Source: Pseudotamlana agarivorans
Lineage (GTDB): Bacteria > Bacteroidota > Bacteroidia > Flavobacteriales > Flavobacteriaceae
Reading direction: 5' to 3'
Assembly (NCBI RefSeq): GCF_001642835.1
Contig: NZ_LXEI01000001.1
Coordinates: 434,001-498,000, forward strand
DNA: 64,000 bases
In this document: piece by piece, positions 9,320 to 18,382 of the stretch
Layout: every line of letters starts with the position of its first letter
Numbering within the stretch: position 1 is the stretch's first letter
Position numbers and translations under genes: made by a program
The notes under the pieces: model-generated
Seen by the model: only the letters and a program-made list of their open reading frames with translations
The model's database searches: none
What the model was told of the DNA's origin: nothing

Positions 9320-10252
9320 TTATAAAACCCTTGAACTAACTCGCGGGTTATCTTTTCTTTCTTTTTTAAATTTACGTTTCTTCTCTTTTAAGACCGTTTT
9401 ACCCGTTTTAGTATCTGTCGCTTTTATATATTGAATATAACCTCTACCGGCAAATCTATAAGTTGTATTAGTCGATGGCTGATACAACGAAATGGTCTCG
9501 TCATCTATAACGCGCAATTCAAAAAACTCATTGCCGTACTGATCATAATTTAATGTTAAAGTTTTTAAATAGAAATCATTAGCCACATCACCTACGCCAT
9601 AAGCACCTGTATAATCCCAATAAACGCGATTTGGATTTAATCCTGTAGGGTCCTGGGAACTTTGGAACGTTTCATCATTTCCTCCAGCCAAAAAGCGTAA
9701 ATAATTTTCGGCATCAAATGGATTAACAGCTCCTGTATTGCTAGTATATACTTTTTCCCAAGCTTCATAATCCTGTAAGAAATAATGAATGTTATCATAA
9801 AACACAAAATCATAATCAAAATTAGATCGTTGGTAGCCATCTAAAAAATAAGAAGTATTGTTATCGGGGTTATGTAATTCAATGCGATTATTAGAAATTT
9901 GATATACATCGTAGGTAGAAAAACCGTCGATATCATGGTCTACATCTAAAATCATTTCATAAGCATCGTAATAGCCAACATCAATTCCAAACCCATTGCC
10001 TGTTACACCAATACGAGCGATATTATTATTAGCGTAAAGCACCCCGTTACGAAATGACACAGTAAAAGCCTTTTGAAGCCAAGGCGTTTCACCATAGCCT
10101 AAGGTGGCATTAATATCGACATACCATAACTCGTAAGACCCTAATAACTGATTTAAAGAAATTCCAGGATCAATGTCCTCTCGTACACTATCACAGGACG
10201 TAAAAAAAACGCCACTTAATATAACTACTAAAAATAATTTTATCGCTTTCAT
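9320..10252 (-). CDS. Putative lipoprotein of unknown function
   Basis: A 310-residue protein with a lipoprotein signal (MKAIKLFLVVILSGVFFTSC, lipid-bearing Cys at 20). I place the start at 10252, because the in-frame codon at 10303 would put 17 residues before the signal and lies over the promoter. The body is rich in Tyr, Asp and Asn with beta-strand character; the last 35 residues are very basic (KEKKRKFKKERKDNPR). I recognise no domain. From memory, homologues beside nadD have sometimes been labelled nicotinate mononucleotide adenylyltransferase; nothing in this sequence supports such an enzyme. Probably an outer- or inner-membrane lipoprotein. Confidence 0.75.
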   Translation of the reverse strand: MKAIKLFLVVILSGVFFTSCDSVREDIDPGISLNQLLGSYELWYVDINATLGYGETPWLQKAFTVSFRNGVLYANNNIARIGVTGNGFGIDVGYYDAYEMILDVDHDIDGFSTYDVYQISNNRIELHNPDNNTSYFLDGYQRSNFDYDFVFYDNIHYFLQDYEAWEKVYTSNTGAVNPFDAENYLRFLAGGNDETFQSSQDPTGLNPNRVYWDYTGAYGVGDVANDFYLKTLTLNYDQYGNEFFELRVIDDETISLYQPSTNTTYRFAGRGYIQYIKATDTKTGKTVLKEKKRKFKKERKDNPRVSSRVL

Positions 10253-10300
10253 ATCTAAACAAGTTAAGGATTTCAAAACGATTAAATTCAAAACACGTGC

Positions 10301-10308
10301 CAAAATTA
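10301..10308 (-). promoter_or_regulatory. Predicted promoter (-7 box) for lipoprotein gene
   Basis: The minus strand reads TAATTTTG, a TAnnTTTG match, giving a leader of about 40 bases before the ATG at 10252. It supports that start over 10303. Confidence 0.5.
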
Positions 10309-10353
10309 CATAGGCTTAACCTCCAAAATCAACCGCATCATTATTTTTTTATG

Positions 10354-10361
10354 TATTTTTG
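10354..10361 (+). promoter_or_regulatory. Predicted promoter (-7 box) for gpsA
   Basis: TATTTTTG (TAnnTTTG) lies 24 bases before ATG 10386. The alternative TTG start at 10359 falls within the box, which argues for 10386. It diverges from the lipoprotein promoter about 50 bases away. Confidence 0.55.
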
Positions 10362-10385
10362 ACTCAGAAATTAGATAGAAATTTC

Positions 10386-11387
10386 ATGGATAAACCATTA
10401 AAATACGCCGTTTTCGGAGCAGGAAGTTGGGCGACTGCCATTGTAAAAATGCTTTCTGAAAATTTAAATGAAATTGGTTGGTATATGCGTAGCGTTTATA
10501 CGAAAGAACACCTTTTACGCGAACAACACAACCCCAATTACTTAAGTTCTGTAGAGTTTCATTTAGAACAACTCAAACTCAGTAATGATATTAATGAAAT
10601 TGCCGAATATGCCGATGTCCTTATATTCGTAATACCATCAGCTTTTATACATAGTGAATTAGAAAAACTGAAAGTAGATATTTCTAACAAGATTATCGTT
10701 TCAGCTGTTAAAGGTATTATGCCTGAAACAGAGCTATTGGTTGGCGAGCATTTTCATGATATCTATCAAGTACCTTATGAAAACATAGCCGTTATTGCTG
10801 GTCCCTGTCATGCCGAGGAGGTCGCTTTAGAGCGTTTATCATACCTCACTATTTCTTGTGCCGACCAAAGTAAAGCCAAGGCCATAGCCAATAGTTTAAG
10901 CAGCGACTATATAAAAACAAAAATCACCGATGATGTCATTGGTGTGGAATATGCCGTAATGCTTAAAAACATTTACGCTATAGCTGCCGGAATTGCCCAT
11001 GGTTTAGGTTACGGTGATAACTTCCAAAGTGTCCTGATGAGTAATGCGATTCGAGAAATGAAACGTTTCATTAAAAAAGTTCATAAAATGAAACGCAACA
11101 TTAACAATTCGGCGTATTTGGGAGATTTACTGGTTACAGGATACTCTGTGTTTTCCCGAAATCGCATGTTTGGTAATATGATTGGTAAAGGTTATACCGT
11201 AAAATCGGCGCAAATGGAAATGAATATGGTTGCTGAAGGTTATTACGCCACTAAGAGTGCGCATGAACTCAACCTTAAAAACGCCAAAAAAACACAAATG
11301 CCTATCATAAATGCGGTTTACGAGATTTTATATGAAAATAAAAATCCGAAGAAAGTATTTACGAAACTTACCGAGAAATTAGATTAG
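10386..11387 (+). CDS. gpsA: NAD(P)H-dependent glycerol-3-phosphate dehydrogenase
   Basis: Reduces dihydroxyacetone phosphate to sn-glycerol 3-phosphate, the backbone of membrane phospholipids. The 333-residue product starts MDKPLKYAVFGAGSWATAI, with the GAGSWATA dinucleotide-binding loop at residues 11-18. The catalytic region GVEYAVMLKNIYAIAAGIAHGLGYGDN (about 188-214) holds the conserved Lys, and the C-terminal domain has the SRN and GxMIGKG motifs. It is monocistronic, with its own -7 box and a convergent gene downstream. Confidence 0.95.
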   Translation: MDKPLKYAVFGAGSWATAIVKMLSENLNEIGWYMRSVYTKEHLLREQHNPNYLSSVEFHLEQLKLSNDINEIAEYADVLIFVIPSAFIHSELEKLKVDISNKIIVSAVKGIMPETELLVGEHFHDIYQVPYENIAVIAGPCHAEEVALERLSYLTISCADQSKAKAIANSLSSDYIKTKITDDVIGVEYAVMLKNIYAIAAGIAHGLGYGDNFQSVLMSNAIREMKRFIKKVHKMKRNINNSAYLGDLLVTGYSVFSRNRMFGNMIGKGYTVKSAQMEMNMVAEGYYATKSAHELNLKNAKKTQMPIINAVYEILYENKNPKKVFTKLTEKLD

Positions 11388-11390
11388 CAA

Positions 11391-11412
11391 GATTCCTGCT
11401 ATCGCAGGAATC
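11391..11412. repeat. Perfect inverted repeat between convergent genes
   Basis: GATTCCTGC (11391-11399) and GCAGGAATC (11404-11412) form a 9-bp stem with a TATC loop, only 3 bases after the gpsA stop and just before the stop of the minus-strand gene at 11415. No T-run follows on either strand, so it is not a classical terminator. The ATTCCTGC/GCAGGAAT core resembles intergenic repeats I know from flavobacterial genomes. Confidence 0.6.
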
Positions 11413-11414
11413 GG

Positions 11415-11810
11415 TTATTTTACCAGCACACCTTTTACCGACATGAGCGGAACAGGCTGTAAAGCTTTCAAATTGATACTGTTTTTCCTAAACAAATACG
11501 TTTTATCATACATTTGATTACCTTCAAAAAAAGTCACTTTAAACGTGTTATTTAAAGCAAATAATTCTTCTTGCATCAGTTCTATTTTGGCGTAACTTTT
11601 TTTAGGTAGTACATCTATCTTCTTTCTAAAAACGGAAGTCGTTTTATTTTCAGAATACCCACTAGTTACAATAAGAACCATCTCCAAATCGACATCTTTA
11701 TCATTTATGATGTAAGCGTTCCAATCTTGAGTTTTATAAATGTCGTTGTATTCGTTAACTACTGCTATGTAAACAGATTCAACTTTAGGGATTTTGATAT
11801 CTTCTTTCAT
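11415..11810 (-). CDS. Conserved hypothetical protein, 131 aa
   Basis: A soluble, beta-rich 131-residue protein without signal peptide or membrane segment. It begins MKEDIKIPKVESVYIAVVNE, has the central segment WNAYIINDKDVDLEMVLIVTSGY, and ends QPVPLMSVKGVLVK. The strand pattern suggests an immunoglobulin-like or beta-sandwich fold, but I recognise no family. It is convergent with gpsA, and its start region faces a 180-base gap before the efflux operon terminator. Confidence 0.7.
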   Translation of the reverse strand: MKEDIKIPKVESVYIAVVNEYNDIYKTQDWNAYIINDKDVDLEMVLIVTSGYSENKTTSVFRKKIDVLPKKSYAKIELMQEELFALNNTFKVTFFEGNQMYDKTYLFRKNSINLKALQPVPLMSVKGVLVK

Positions 11811-11923
11811 CTTGCAAAAATAATAAATCCGTTGTAGAAGATTCTATTTCATAGCGTTTGAAAAACAATTTTAAATACTATTCCAATACACCTTTAGATT
11901 TTAAACCTTCATTAAAAGGCAAA

Positions 11924-11955
11924 TAAAAAAAGCAAGCCATCTAATAATGACTTGC
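11924..11955 (-). terminator. Rho-independent terminator of the RND efflux operon
   Basis: On the minus strand GCAAGTCAT pairs with ATGGCTTGC (11932-11955, one G-U pair), followed by seven T (11931-11925). It lies 35 bases past the stop of the last gene in the operon. Confidence 0.85.
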
Positions 11956-11989
11956 TTCATAACACAATTAATGAATAATCAAAAAAATG

Positions 11990-13411
11990 TTAATTCAATC
12001 CACCACCAAGGGCTTTATATAAATTAACAATAGCTATCAATCGATCTAGTTTATTTTCAATACTTGTCAATTCTGAAGTTAATACACTTTGTCTGGCCAC
12101 TAATAAATCTAAATAAGTGGCATAACCGTTATTTAATAATTCTTCGGAGTTCACTTCGGCACGTCGTAAAGCTTGCACCTGATTATCGAGGTATTCCAGT
12201 TTTTCCGTTTCGGCATTATAGGAATACAAAGCCTCCGAAACTTCTCGTCCTGCCACCAGCAACGTTTGCTTAAAATTTAACAAAGCTGTTTCTTGCTGAG
12301 CTTGAGCCACTTCATATTGGGTTCTAATTTTACGCTGATTAAATATAGGCTGGGTAATACCACCCACAATATTAGCAAACAAAGAATTAGTATTAAACCA
12401 GTTATCAAACTCTAAACTTTGAAAACCTCCTGAAGCGCTTAAGGTTAATGAAGGATAGAAATTAGTTAAAGCTACATTGGTTAATTCAAACGACTGAATG
12501 AACTGACTTTCGGCGGCTACAACATCCGGACGGTTTCTTAGCAACAAATAAGGAACACCTAATTTTATAGGCGTTGTTATATTTTGTGCATCTAACGTAC
12601 TTCGCTCAAAATGTTGTGGTTCTCTAGCCAATAATATACTAAGGGCGTTTTCGGTTCTAAAAATCTCACGCTCAATATCAACCTGAATAGCTTTAGCATT
12701 ATTATATAACGCAATGTTTTGATCGACCGCCACTTGAGTAACCTCGCCTGCATCTTTTAAAGCTTGAATTGTGACCACACTTTTTTCACGAGTGTCCACC
12801 GTTTCTTTAGTTACAACCAACTGCGCATCTAAAGCCACCAAGGTGTAATAGGTTGTGGCAATACTTTCAATTAATTTAGTTTTCACAGCTTGGTGTGCTG
12901 CTACACTTTTTAAATAACTTGCATGAAAAGCACGTTTGTTACTACGAATCTTTCCCCATATATCAGCTTCCCAAGACAGTGTAGCTACGGCTTCATACTG
13001 ATTGATGGCACCGTTAAAAAAGCTACCAAACTGACTGTTTTTAGACAACTCTTGGTGCGTTAAAGAAGTTCCTGCACTTAAGGTAGGCAAATACCCAGCA
13101 TTACCTTGTTTCATATAGGCTTCGCCTGCGATAATTTGCTGAATGGCGATACGGATATCTATATTTTTCGACAACCCCTCTTCAATATATTGTTGTAAAT
13201 AAGGATCTGTAAAAACCTCTTTCCAAGAAACATCGGCCATCGATAAGCTATCTACGGGTAAGTTATCGGTTCTATACAAGCTGTCTGTTTCGGTTTCAAT
13301 AACCTCTGGTCGCTCGTAGTTTTTAGCAACAAAACAACTTTGAAGTGTCAATGACACAACAACTAGAAGTAGTGCCCTATGTAAATATTTTGGTTCTTTA
13401 ATCACTTTCAT
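11990..13411 (-). CDS. RND efflux outer-membrane channel lipoprotein (NodT/OprM type)
   Basis: Outer-membrane exit duct of a tripartite drug pump, 473 residues. A signal with lipobox LTLQSC (Cys 26) shows it is lipid-anchored, as in OprM/NodT proteins. Two outer-membrane efflux (OEP) halves follow, each with long helices, and a typical IPYLLLRNRPDVVAAE-like segment (here LGVPYLLLRNRPDVVAAE) joins them. It is last in the operon, 2 bases after the pump gene, and a terminator follows. Substrates cannot be read from sequence. Confidence 0.92.
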   Translation of the reverse strand: MKVIKEPKYLHRALLLVVVSLTLQSCFVAKNYERPEVIETETDSLYRTDNLPVDSLSMADVSWKEVFTDPYLQQYIEEGLSKNIDIRIAIQQIIAGEAYMKQGNAGYLPTLSAGTSLTHQELSKNSQFGSFFNGAINQYEAVATLSWEADIWGKIRSNKRAFHASYLKSVAAHQAVKTKLIESIATTYYTLVALDAQLVVTKETVDTREKSVVTIQALKDAGEVTQVAVDQNIALYNNAKAIQVDIEREIFRTENALSILLAREPQHFERSTLDAQNITTPIKLGVPYLLLRNRPDVVAAESQFIQSFELTNVALTNFYPSLTLSASGGFQSLEFDNWFNTNSLFANIVGGITQPIFNQRKIRTQYEVAQAQQETALLNFKQTLLVAGREVSEALYSYNAETEKLEYLDNQVQALRRAEVNSEELLNNGYATYLDLLVARQSVLTSELTSIENKLDRLIAIVNLYKALGGGLN

Positions 13412-13413
13412 AA

Positions 13414-16400
13414 TTAGTCTTCGGTTGTTTGAATTTGTGGTTTACTAGATACTTTTTCTTGTAACCATTGGAAAAATATGAACAAAATAGGTATAACAAA
13501 TAGTCCCAATATGGTACCAATGAGCATACCCCCTGCTGCACCTGTTCCAATAGAATTGTTTCCCGCAGCACCAACACCTTTTGCTAACACCAATGGCATC
13601 AATCCTAAAATAAAGGCAAATGACGTCATTAAAATAGGACGTAAACGGGCTTTTGCACCATCTATCGCAGCATCAACTATAGTAGCCCCTTTTCGGCGGC
13701 GCTGCAAGGCAAACTCCACAATTAGAATCGCATTTTTAGCTAACAATCCAATAAGCATGATTAAGGCTATTTGAAAATAAATGTTGTTTTCTAAACCTAA
13801 AAACTTGGTGCTAATATATGCTCCAAAAACACCAAATGGTAATGAAAGCACCACAGCTAATGGCAAAATATAACTTTCATACTGGGCACATAATAAAAAG
13901 TATACAAACAAGATACTTAGTATAAAGATAAAAGTAGTTTGGTTTCCGGCATTAACCTCTTCTCTGGTTAAACCAGAGTAAGCGACTTCGTAATTATTAG
14001 GCAGTTTTGAAGCCTCCTCTTCAATCACACGGATGGCATCACCAGTACTAAAACCTGAATTGGTTGCACCAGTTAAGGTTGTTGAATTAGACAAATTAAA
14101 ACGGGTTACCGATTGTGGCCCATAAACACGTTTTAAAGTAACAAACTGTGTGATGGGTGCCATCTCGTTATTATCCGTTCTAACATACATGCTATTTAAC
14201 GAAGACACATCAGCCCTATCCTCTGGTAATGACTGAATGTATACACGGAACTGTTTCCCAAATCTAGAGAAATCGGAAGCATAAACCCCTCCAATATAAC
14301 CTTGTAAAGTAGCAAAAATACTATTAATAGGCACCCCTTTTTCTTTAGCTAGCGGTACATTAACATCCATCTCATACTGCGGATATTTGGTATTAAAAGC
14401 CGATTGCGCATACTGGATTTCAGGATGCTTCATTAAAGCTCCTATAAACTCTTGGTTGGTTTTATCGAGCTCGGCAAAATCGCCTCCAAACTTATCTAAC
14501 AAGTTGACTTCGAAACCAGCTGAGTTTCCAAAACCTTGAATACTTGGTGGTGCAAAGAAAATAATATTAGCCCCAGGAACGGTTGATGCAATTCCAAACA
14601 GTTTTCCAATGGTAGCCTGTGTAGAAAGCGACGGATCTTCTCGTTCAGACCAATCATCTAACTTTATAAAACCAATAGCGTAGTTACTACCTGAACCACT
14701 TAATAAGCTTCGTCCTCTAACAAAGGACACCCCTTCTACACCAGGTAAACCTTCTGTTTTACCATAGAGGTCTTGTATAATTTCGTTGGTTCTATCTAAA
14801 GAAGCTCCTGCTGGCAATTCGATATTGGCGAACACCATGCCGCGGTCTTCATTAGGCACAAACCCGGTAGGTGTTGTTTTAGAAGCCCAAATAATACCAA
14901 CAGCCGCAATAATAACTAGCACAACCGATATCCATTTCTTTTTATATAAAAACTGAAGTGATTGTCCGTATCTATAAATTGTCGCATTAAAGCCACGATT
15001 AAAAAGAGTATAAAAACGTTGTAAGGCATTTTTATCTTTAAGAGCTTCCTCGTCATGAGACTTTAGAAGTAAGGCACATAAAGCGGGACTTAGCGTTAAG
15101 GCATTAACAGCAGAGATAAGAATGGCTATAATTAAGGTTACTCCAAACTGTTTATAAAATACCCCTGTTGGTCCTTGAATAAAGGTAACAGGAATAAATA
15201 CAGCTGCCATAACGAGGGTAATAGAAATAATAGCTCCTGATATTTCATGCATGGCGTCGAGTGTTGCCTTTCTCGGGTTTTTCTCACCTTCATCTATCTT
15301 GGCATGAACAGCTTCAACAACAACAATAGCATCATCAACAACAATCCCAATTGCCAATACAATAGCAAATAGGGTTAATAAATTAATTGAAAACCCAAAT
15401 ACATTGAGGAAGAAAAAGGTTCCTACAATAGAAACGGGCACGGCTATAGCCGGAATTAATGTCGATCTAAAGTCCTGTAAAAAGATAAACACCACGAAGA
15501 AAACCAATAAAAAGGCTTCAAAAATGGTATGTACAACTTTTTCAATGGAAGCTCCTAAAAACAAACTGGTATCATAAGGCGTAAAAATATCTAACCCTTT
15601 AGGCAGATCCTTTTTAATTTGCACCATGGTTGTTTTTATGTTGTCGATAATTTCCTGAGCATTGGAACCTTTGGTTTGGTAAATCCCCATAAAAACAGCG
15701 GGCTTCCCTAAACTTTGCGCACCCGAGGAATAGGATTGCGCGTCTAATTCAATATCGGCCACATCTTCTAAGCGTAGAAATTCACCATTCCCTAGAGCTT
15801 TTATAATCATGTTGCTATACTGACTCTCATTTTTAAATCGTCCGCTGTATTTTACGATATATGAAAACGCTTCACCATTATTTTCTCCCAAAGCACCAGC
15901 AGCAGCCTCTAAATTTTGTTCTTGTAAAACGGCTGTAATGTCGGAAGGTATTAAATTATATGCGGCTAGTTTTTCTGGTTTCAACCAAATACGCATAGCG
16001 TAATCCTGTTGAGAGAACACATTCACATCACCAACACCATTAATACGTTGTAATTTAGGAATGACATTAATTTTTAAATAATTCTGAATAAAAGTGGCAT
16101 CGTAATCATCGTTATCGGAATACAAGGAAGCAAACATCAATGCACTTGTTTGTTGCTTTTGGGTAGTTACACCAATTTGCTTCACCTCTTGAGGTAACAA
16201 AGAATTTGCTCTAGACACACGATTCTGAACGTTTACAGCAGCGATATCGGAATCCGTATTTTGATCAAAATAAACGGTAATATCGGCTGTCCCATTATTT
16301 GATGCAGTAGAGGTGATATAAGTCATCCCTTCAACACCATTAATCTGTTCTTCAATAGGAATGATAACACTTTCTAAAACCGTTTCGGCATTAGCTCCAG

Positions 16401-16548
16401 GATAGGAAGCCGAAACCTTAATGGTAGGAGGCGCAATATCTGGATACTGTTCAATAGGCAAGCTTGAAATACTTATTAACCCAAGCATGACAATAATAAT
16501 AGAAATCACCGTAGACAGTACAGGTCTTTCAATAAATGTTTTTAACAT
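13414..16548 (-). CDS. RND multidrug efflux pump, HAE1 family (AcrB-like)
   Basis: Inner-membrane proton-driven pump, 1044 residues, the standard length for the hydrophobe/amphiphile efflux-1 family. It has twelve transmembrane helices with two large periplasmic loops after TM1 and TM7. TM4 carries the proton-relay pair Asp405-Asp406 (GIVVDDAIVVVEAVH); TM10 holds the matching Lys (GLLAKNAILIVEFAL). The N-terminus MLKTFIERPVLSTVISIIIV is typical. It lies 12 bases after the adaptor gene. The pump probably exports dyes, detergents or antibiotics; the exact substrate range is unknown. Confidence 0.96.
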   Translation of the reverse strand: MLKTFIERPVLSTVISIIIVMLGLISISSLPIEQYPDIAPPTIKVSASYPGANAETVLESVIIPIEEQINGVEGMTYITSTASNNGTADITVYFDQNTDSDIAAVNVQNRVSRANSLLPQEVKQIGVTTQKQQTSALMFASLYSDNDDYDATFIQNYLKINVIPKLQRINGVGDVNVFSQQDYAMRIWLKPEKLAAYNLIPSDITAVLQEQNLEAAAGALGENNGEAFSYIVKYSGRFKNESQYSNMIIKALGNGEFLRLEDVADIELDAQSYSSGAQSLGKPAVFMGIYQTKGSNAQEIIDNIKTTMVQIKKDLPKGLDIFTPYDTSLFLGASIEKVVHTIFEAFLLVFFVVFIFLQDFRSTLIPAIAVPVSIVGTFFFLNVFGFSINLLTLFAIVLAIGIVVDDAIVVVEAVHAKIDEGEKNPRKATLDAMHEISGAIISITLVMAAVFIPVTFIQGPTGVFYKQFGVTLIIAILISAVNALTLSPALCALLLKSHDEEALKDKNALQRFYTLFNRGFNATIYRYGQSLQFLYKKKWISVVLVIIAAVGIIWASKTTPTGFVPNEDRGMVFANIELPAGASLDRTNEIIQDLYGKTEGLPGVEGVSFVRGRSLLSGSGSNYAIGFIKLDDWSEREDPSLSTQATIGKLFGIASTVPGANIIFFAPPSIQGFGNSAGFEVNLLDKFGGDFAELDKTNQEFIGALMKHPEIQYAQSAFNTKYPQYEMDVNVPLAKEKGVPINSIFATLQGYIGGVYASDFSRFGKQFRVYIQSLPEDRADVSSLNSMYVRTDNNEMAPITQFVTLKRVYGPQSVTRFNLSNSTTLTGATNSGFSTGDAIRVIEEEASKLPNNYEVAYSGLTREEVNAGNQTTFIFILSILFVYFLLCAQYESYILPLAVVLSLPFGVFGAYISTKFLGLENNIYFQIALIMLIGLLAKNAILIVEFALQRRRKGATIVDAAIDGAKARLRPILMTSFAFILGLMPLVLAKGVGAAGNNSIGTGAAGGMLIGTILGLFVIPILFIFFQWLQEKVSSKPQIQTTED

Positions 16549-16560
16549 GGATATAAGTTT

Positions 16561-17688
16561 CTAGTTCCTAAATAATTTTGCAATCGGCTTAACGGCCTTT
16601 TCAAAAGGGACCTCTTGAGGGGTAATGGCCATGTCGTTTCTTAGTTTCCCAACGCCAGACATCACAATTTTATCTCCCTTTTGCAGTCCAGATTCTACAA
16701 CATATAAATGATCTATGGCCGCTTTAACTTCAATCATGGCTGTTGTAATCTTATTACCTTCTTGGAGTTTAAAAACCATAATATTCCCTTGTTGCTCGAA
16801 AGTCGCTTCTTGTGGAATCACGATATGATTTTCATAAACCGTTGGAATTTGAATCTTTCCACTATTTCCATTGGTTAATAACTGATTTGGATTATCAAAA
16901 ACGGCCCTAAAACTTACCGTACCAGTATTCTGATTGATTTGTCCCGAACTAGTTTGAATCTGACCTTTTTCGGAATAAAGGGAACCATTAGCTAAAATTA
17001 AATTCACCTCGGCATAATTAGATAATTTTTCTTCTAAACTTTTACCTTCGGCATGTTCTAAAAAATCTAAATACTCGGTTTCATTTAAGCTAAAAAAGGC
17101 ATACACTTGTTTAATATCACTAACCGTGGTAAGTGGTGTGGCATCATTCGGACTAATTAAAGCACCTTCTCTAAAGTTAATCCTTCCAACGTGTCCGTCA
17201 ACTTGACTTCTTATAGTCGCGTATCCTATATTTGCAGCAATACTGCTATAATTAGCTTTGGCTTGAGCTAAATTGGCTTTAGCAGTTTCTAGCTGTACCG
17301 AACTAATAATATTCTTTTCCACCAAAGGAACTAATTTATCCACCTCAACTTGAGCCACATTAACGCGGGCTTTTGCAGCACCGGCATCTTCCGATAGAGC
17401 TTGCGTTTCAAGTTTAAAAAGCACTTGACCTTTTTTTACTTTCTGACCTTCGTCTACTAAAACCTTTTGAATATAACCAGCCGTTTTTGCTCTAACATCG
17501 CTGTTAATTACCCCCTCAATATTTGTAGGATACTCTTTAAAACCAGTAACTGTTTTTGTAGTTAATTGAATGATTGGAATAGATGGTGGTGGCGCTTGAG
17601 CTACTTCCTTTTTTTCTTGGTTACCACAGCCAACAACCGCGAGAAAGGCCGAAAAAAGGATTAATTTATAGGTGTGCTTTCTTTTCAT
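16561..17688 (-). CDS. RND efflux periplasmic adaptor lipoprotein (AcrA/MexA-like)
   Basis: Membrane-fusion protein that links the RND pump to the outer-membrane channel. The 375-residue product has a lipoprotein signal with Cys 21 (FLAVVGC), then the barrel-sandwich half motif VRAKTAGYIQKVLVDEGQKVKKGQVL, a helical hairpin (about 100-160), the second lipoyl half (SQVDGHVGRINFREGALI), and beta-barrel domains. It begins 6 bases after the stop of the regulator gene, so all four genes are one transcript. Confidence 0.94.
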   Translation of the reverse strand: MKRKHTYKLILFSAFLAVVGCGNQEKKEVAQAPPPSIPIIQLTTKTVTGFKEYPTNIEGVINSDVRAKTAGYIQKVLVDEGQKVKKGQVLFKLETQALSEDAGAAKARVNVAQVEVDKLVPLVEKNIISSVQLETAKANLAQAKANYSSIAANIGYATIRSQVDGHVGRINFREGALISPNDATPLTTVSDIKQVYAFFSLNETEYLDFLEHAEGKSLEEKLSNYAEVNLILANGSLYSEKGQIQTSSGQINQNTGTVSFRAVFDNPNQLLTNGNSGKIQIPTVYENHIVIPQEATFEQQGNIMVFKLQEGNKITTAMIEVKAAIDHLYVVESGLQKGDKIVMSGVGKLRNDMAITPQEVPFEKAVKPIAKLFRN

Positions 17689-17694
17689 ATTACA

Positions 17695-18204
17695 TTATTT
17701 GAGTTTGGATTGCGTTTTAATTATTTTCTCTTTTAAGTCGCTTATTGCAGACGTAGCGTTATCTATAAAATGAACAAAATCATGGTGTATGGTTAGATCA
17801 AATTTTTCTTCATGAGGCACTGTATCTAAAGCATTAATAGTCTTCTTATAATTCATTAATTCGGTGTGAATTTCTCGCTCTTCGGTCCAATTAAAAATCA
17901 TCTCATCAATTTTTTGCAGAATGCTATTATCATTGATTTTAAAATACTTTTTGCGATCTCCTGTTTTAGTGAAGTATTCAATCTTTTTTAAATCTTGCAA
18001 ATGATTGAGATTTGTAGAAATTGTGCTTTTACTGGCACATAAAACCTGAACGAGATTATCAAATGTAGTTCCAGATTTCCCAGTTAAAACTATATATGCA
18101 AAGATGCGAGCTGCTACGGGCGCTAACTGTTCTCGCTTCTCCAAAAACACCCCGAATTTCTCTACTAGGATCATTTTATCCTTACAAACATTATCGTTCA
18201 TCAT
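17695..18204 (-). CDS. GbsR/MarR-type transcriptional regulator
   Basis: A 169-residue winged-helix regulator, probably a repressor of its own efflux operon. Residues about 25-85 hold the DNA-binding domain (AARIFAYIVLTG... then TFDNLVQVLCASKSTISTNLNHLQDL, the recognition helix-turn-helix, and the wing GDRKKYFKI). The C-terminal part is helical and likely dimerises. Two adjacent Met codons (18204, 18201) are possible starts. It is first in the operon and its promoter is overlaid by a perfect inverted repeat, consistent with autoregulation; an inducer is unknown. Confidence 0.9.
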   Translation of the reverse strand: MMNDNVCKDKMILVEKFGVFLEKREQLAPVAARIFAYIVLTGKSGTTFDNLVQVLCASKSTISTNLNHLQDLKKIEYFTKTGDRKKYFKINDNSILQKIDEMIFNWTEEREIHTELMNYKKTINALDTVPHEEKFDLTIHHDFVHFIDNATSAISDLKEKIIKTQSKLK

Positions 18205-18264
18205 ATACTATTTAAACTGCTGTCATGATTAATAACATTTATACGAAGCAGCAAAATTAAGCTA

Positions 18265-18290
18265 CAAATATAATATTGGTTCGGAACAAA
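18265..18290 (-). promoter_or_regulatory. Promoter of the RND efflux operon
   Basis: On the minus strand TTTG (18290-18287) and TATATTTG (18272-18265, a TAnnTTTG match) stand 14 bases apart, shorter than the ideal spacing of about 19. The leader would be about 54 bases. The upstream half is covered by the inverted repeat at 18279-18296. Confidence 0.6.
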
Positions 18291-18296
18291 CCGAAC
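18279..18296. promoter_or_regulatory. Candidate operator for the efflux regulator
   Basis: GTTCGGAACAAACCGAAC is a perfect inverted repeat: 6-base arms GTTCGG/CCGAAC with a 6-base spacer. It overlaps the -33 region of the promoter for the regulator gene, where a bound GbsR/MarR dimer would block RNA polymerase. MarR-family sites are commonly such 16-20 base dyads. Confidence 0.65.
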
Positions 18297-18323
18297 TAAA
18301 ATAAAGTTAATAAAATGTTAAAC

Positions 18324-18360
18324 AAAAAAAAGAGACTACCTTTTATAGATAGTCTCTTTT
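18324..18360 (-). terminator. Rho-independent terminator of clpX
   Basis: On the minus strand AAAAGAGACTA pairs with TAGTCTCTTTT (18360-18328) around an 11-base loop, and the T-run continues to 18324. It lies just past the clpX stop at 18383. Confidence 0.85.
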
Positions 18361-18382
18361 TTATTTTACTTTAACCAACCCA

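Noticed and set aside
11391-11412. Hairpin after gpsA as a rho-independent terminator
   Set aside because: No T-run follows on either strand; kept as an inverted repeat only.
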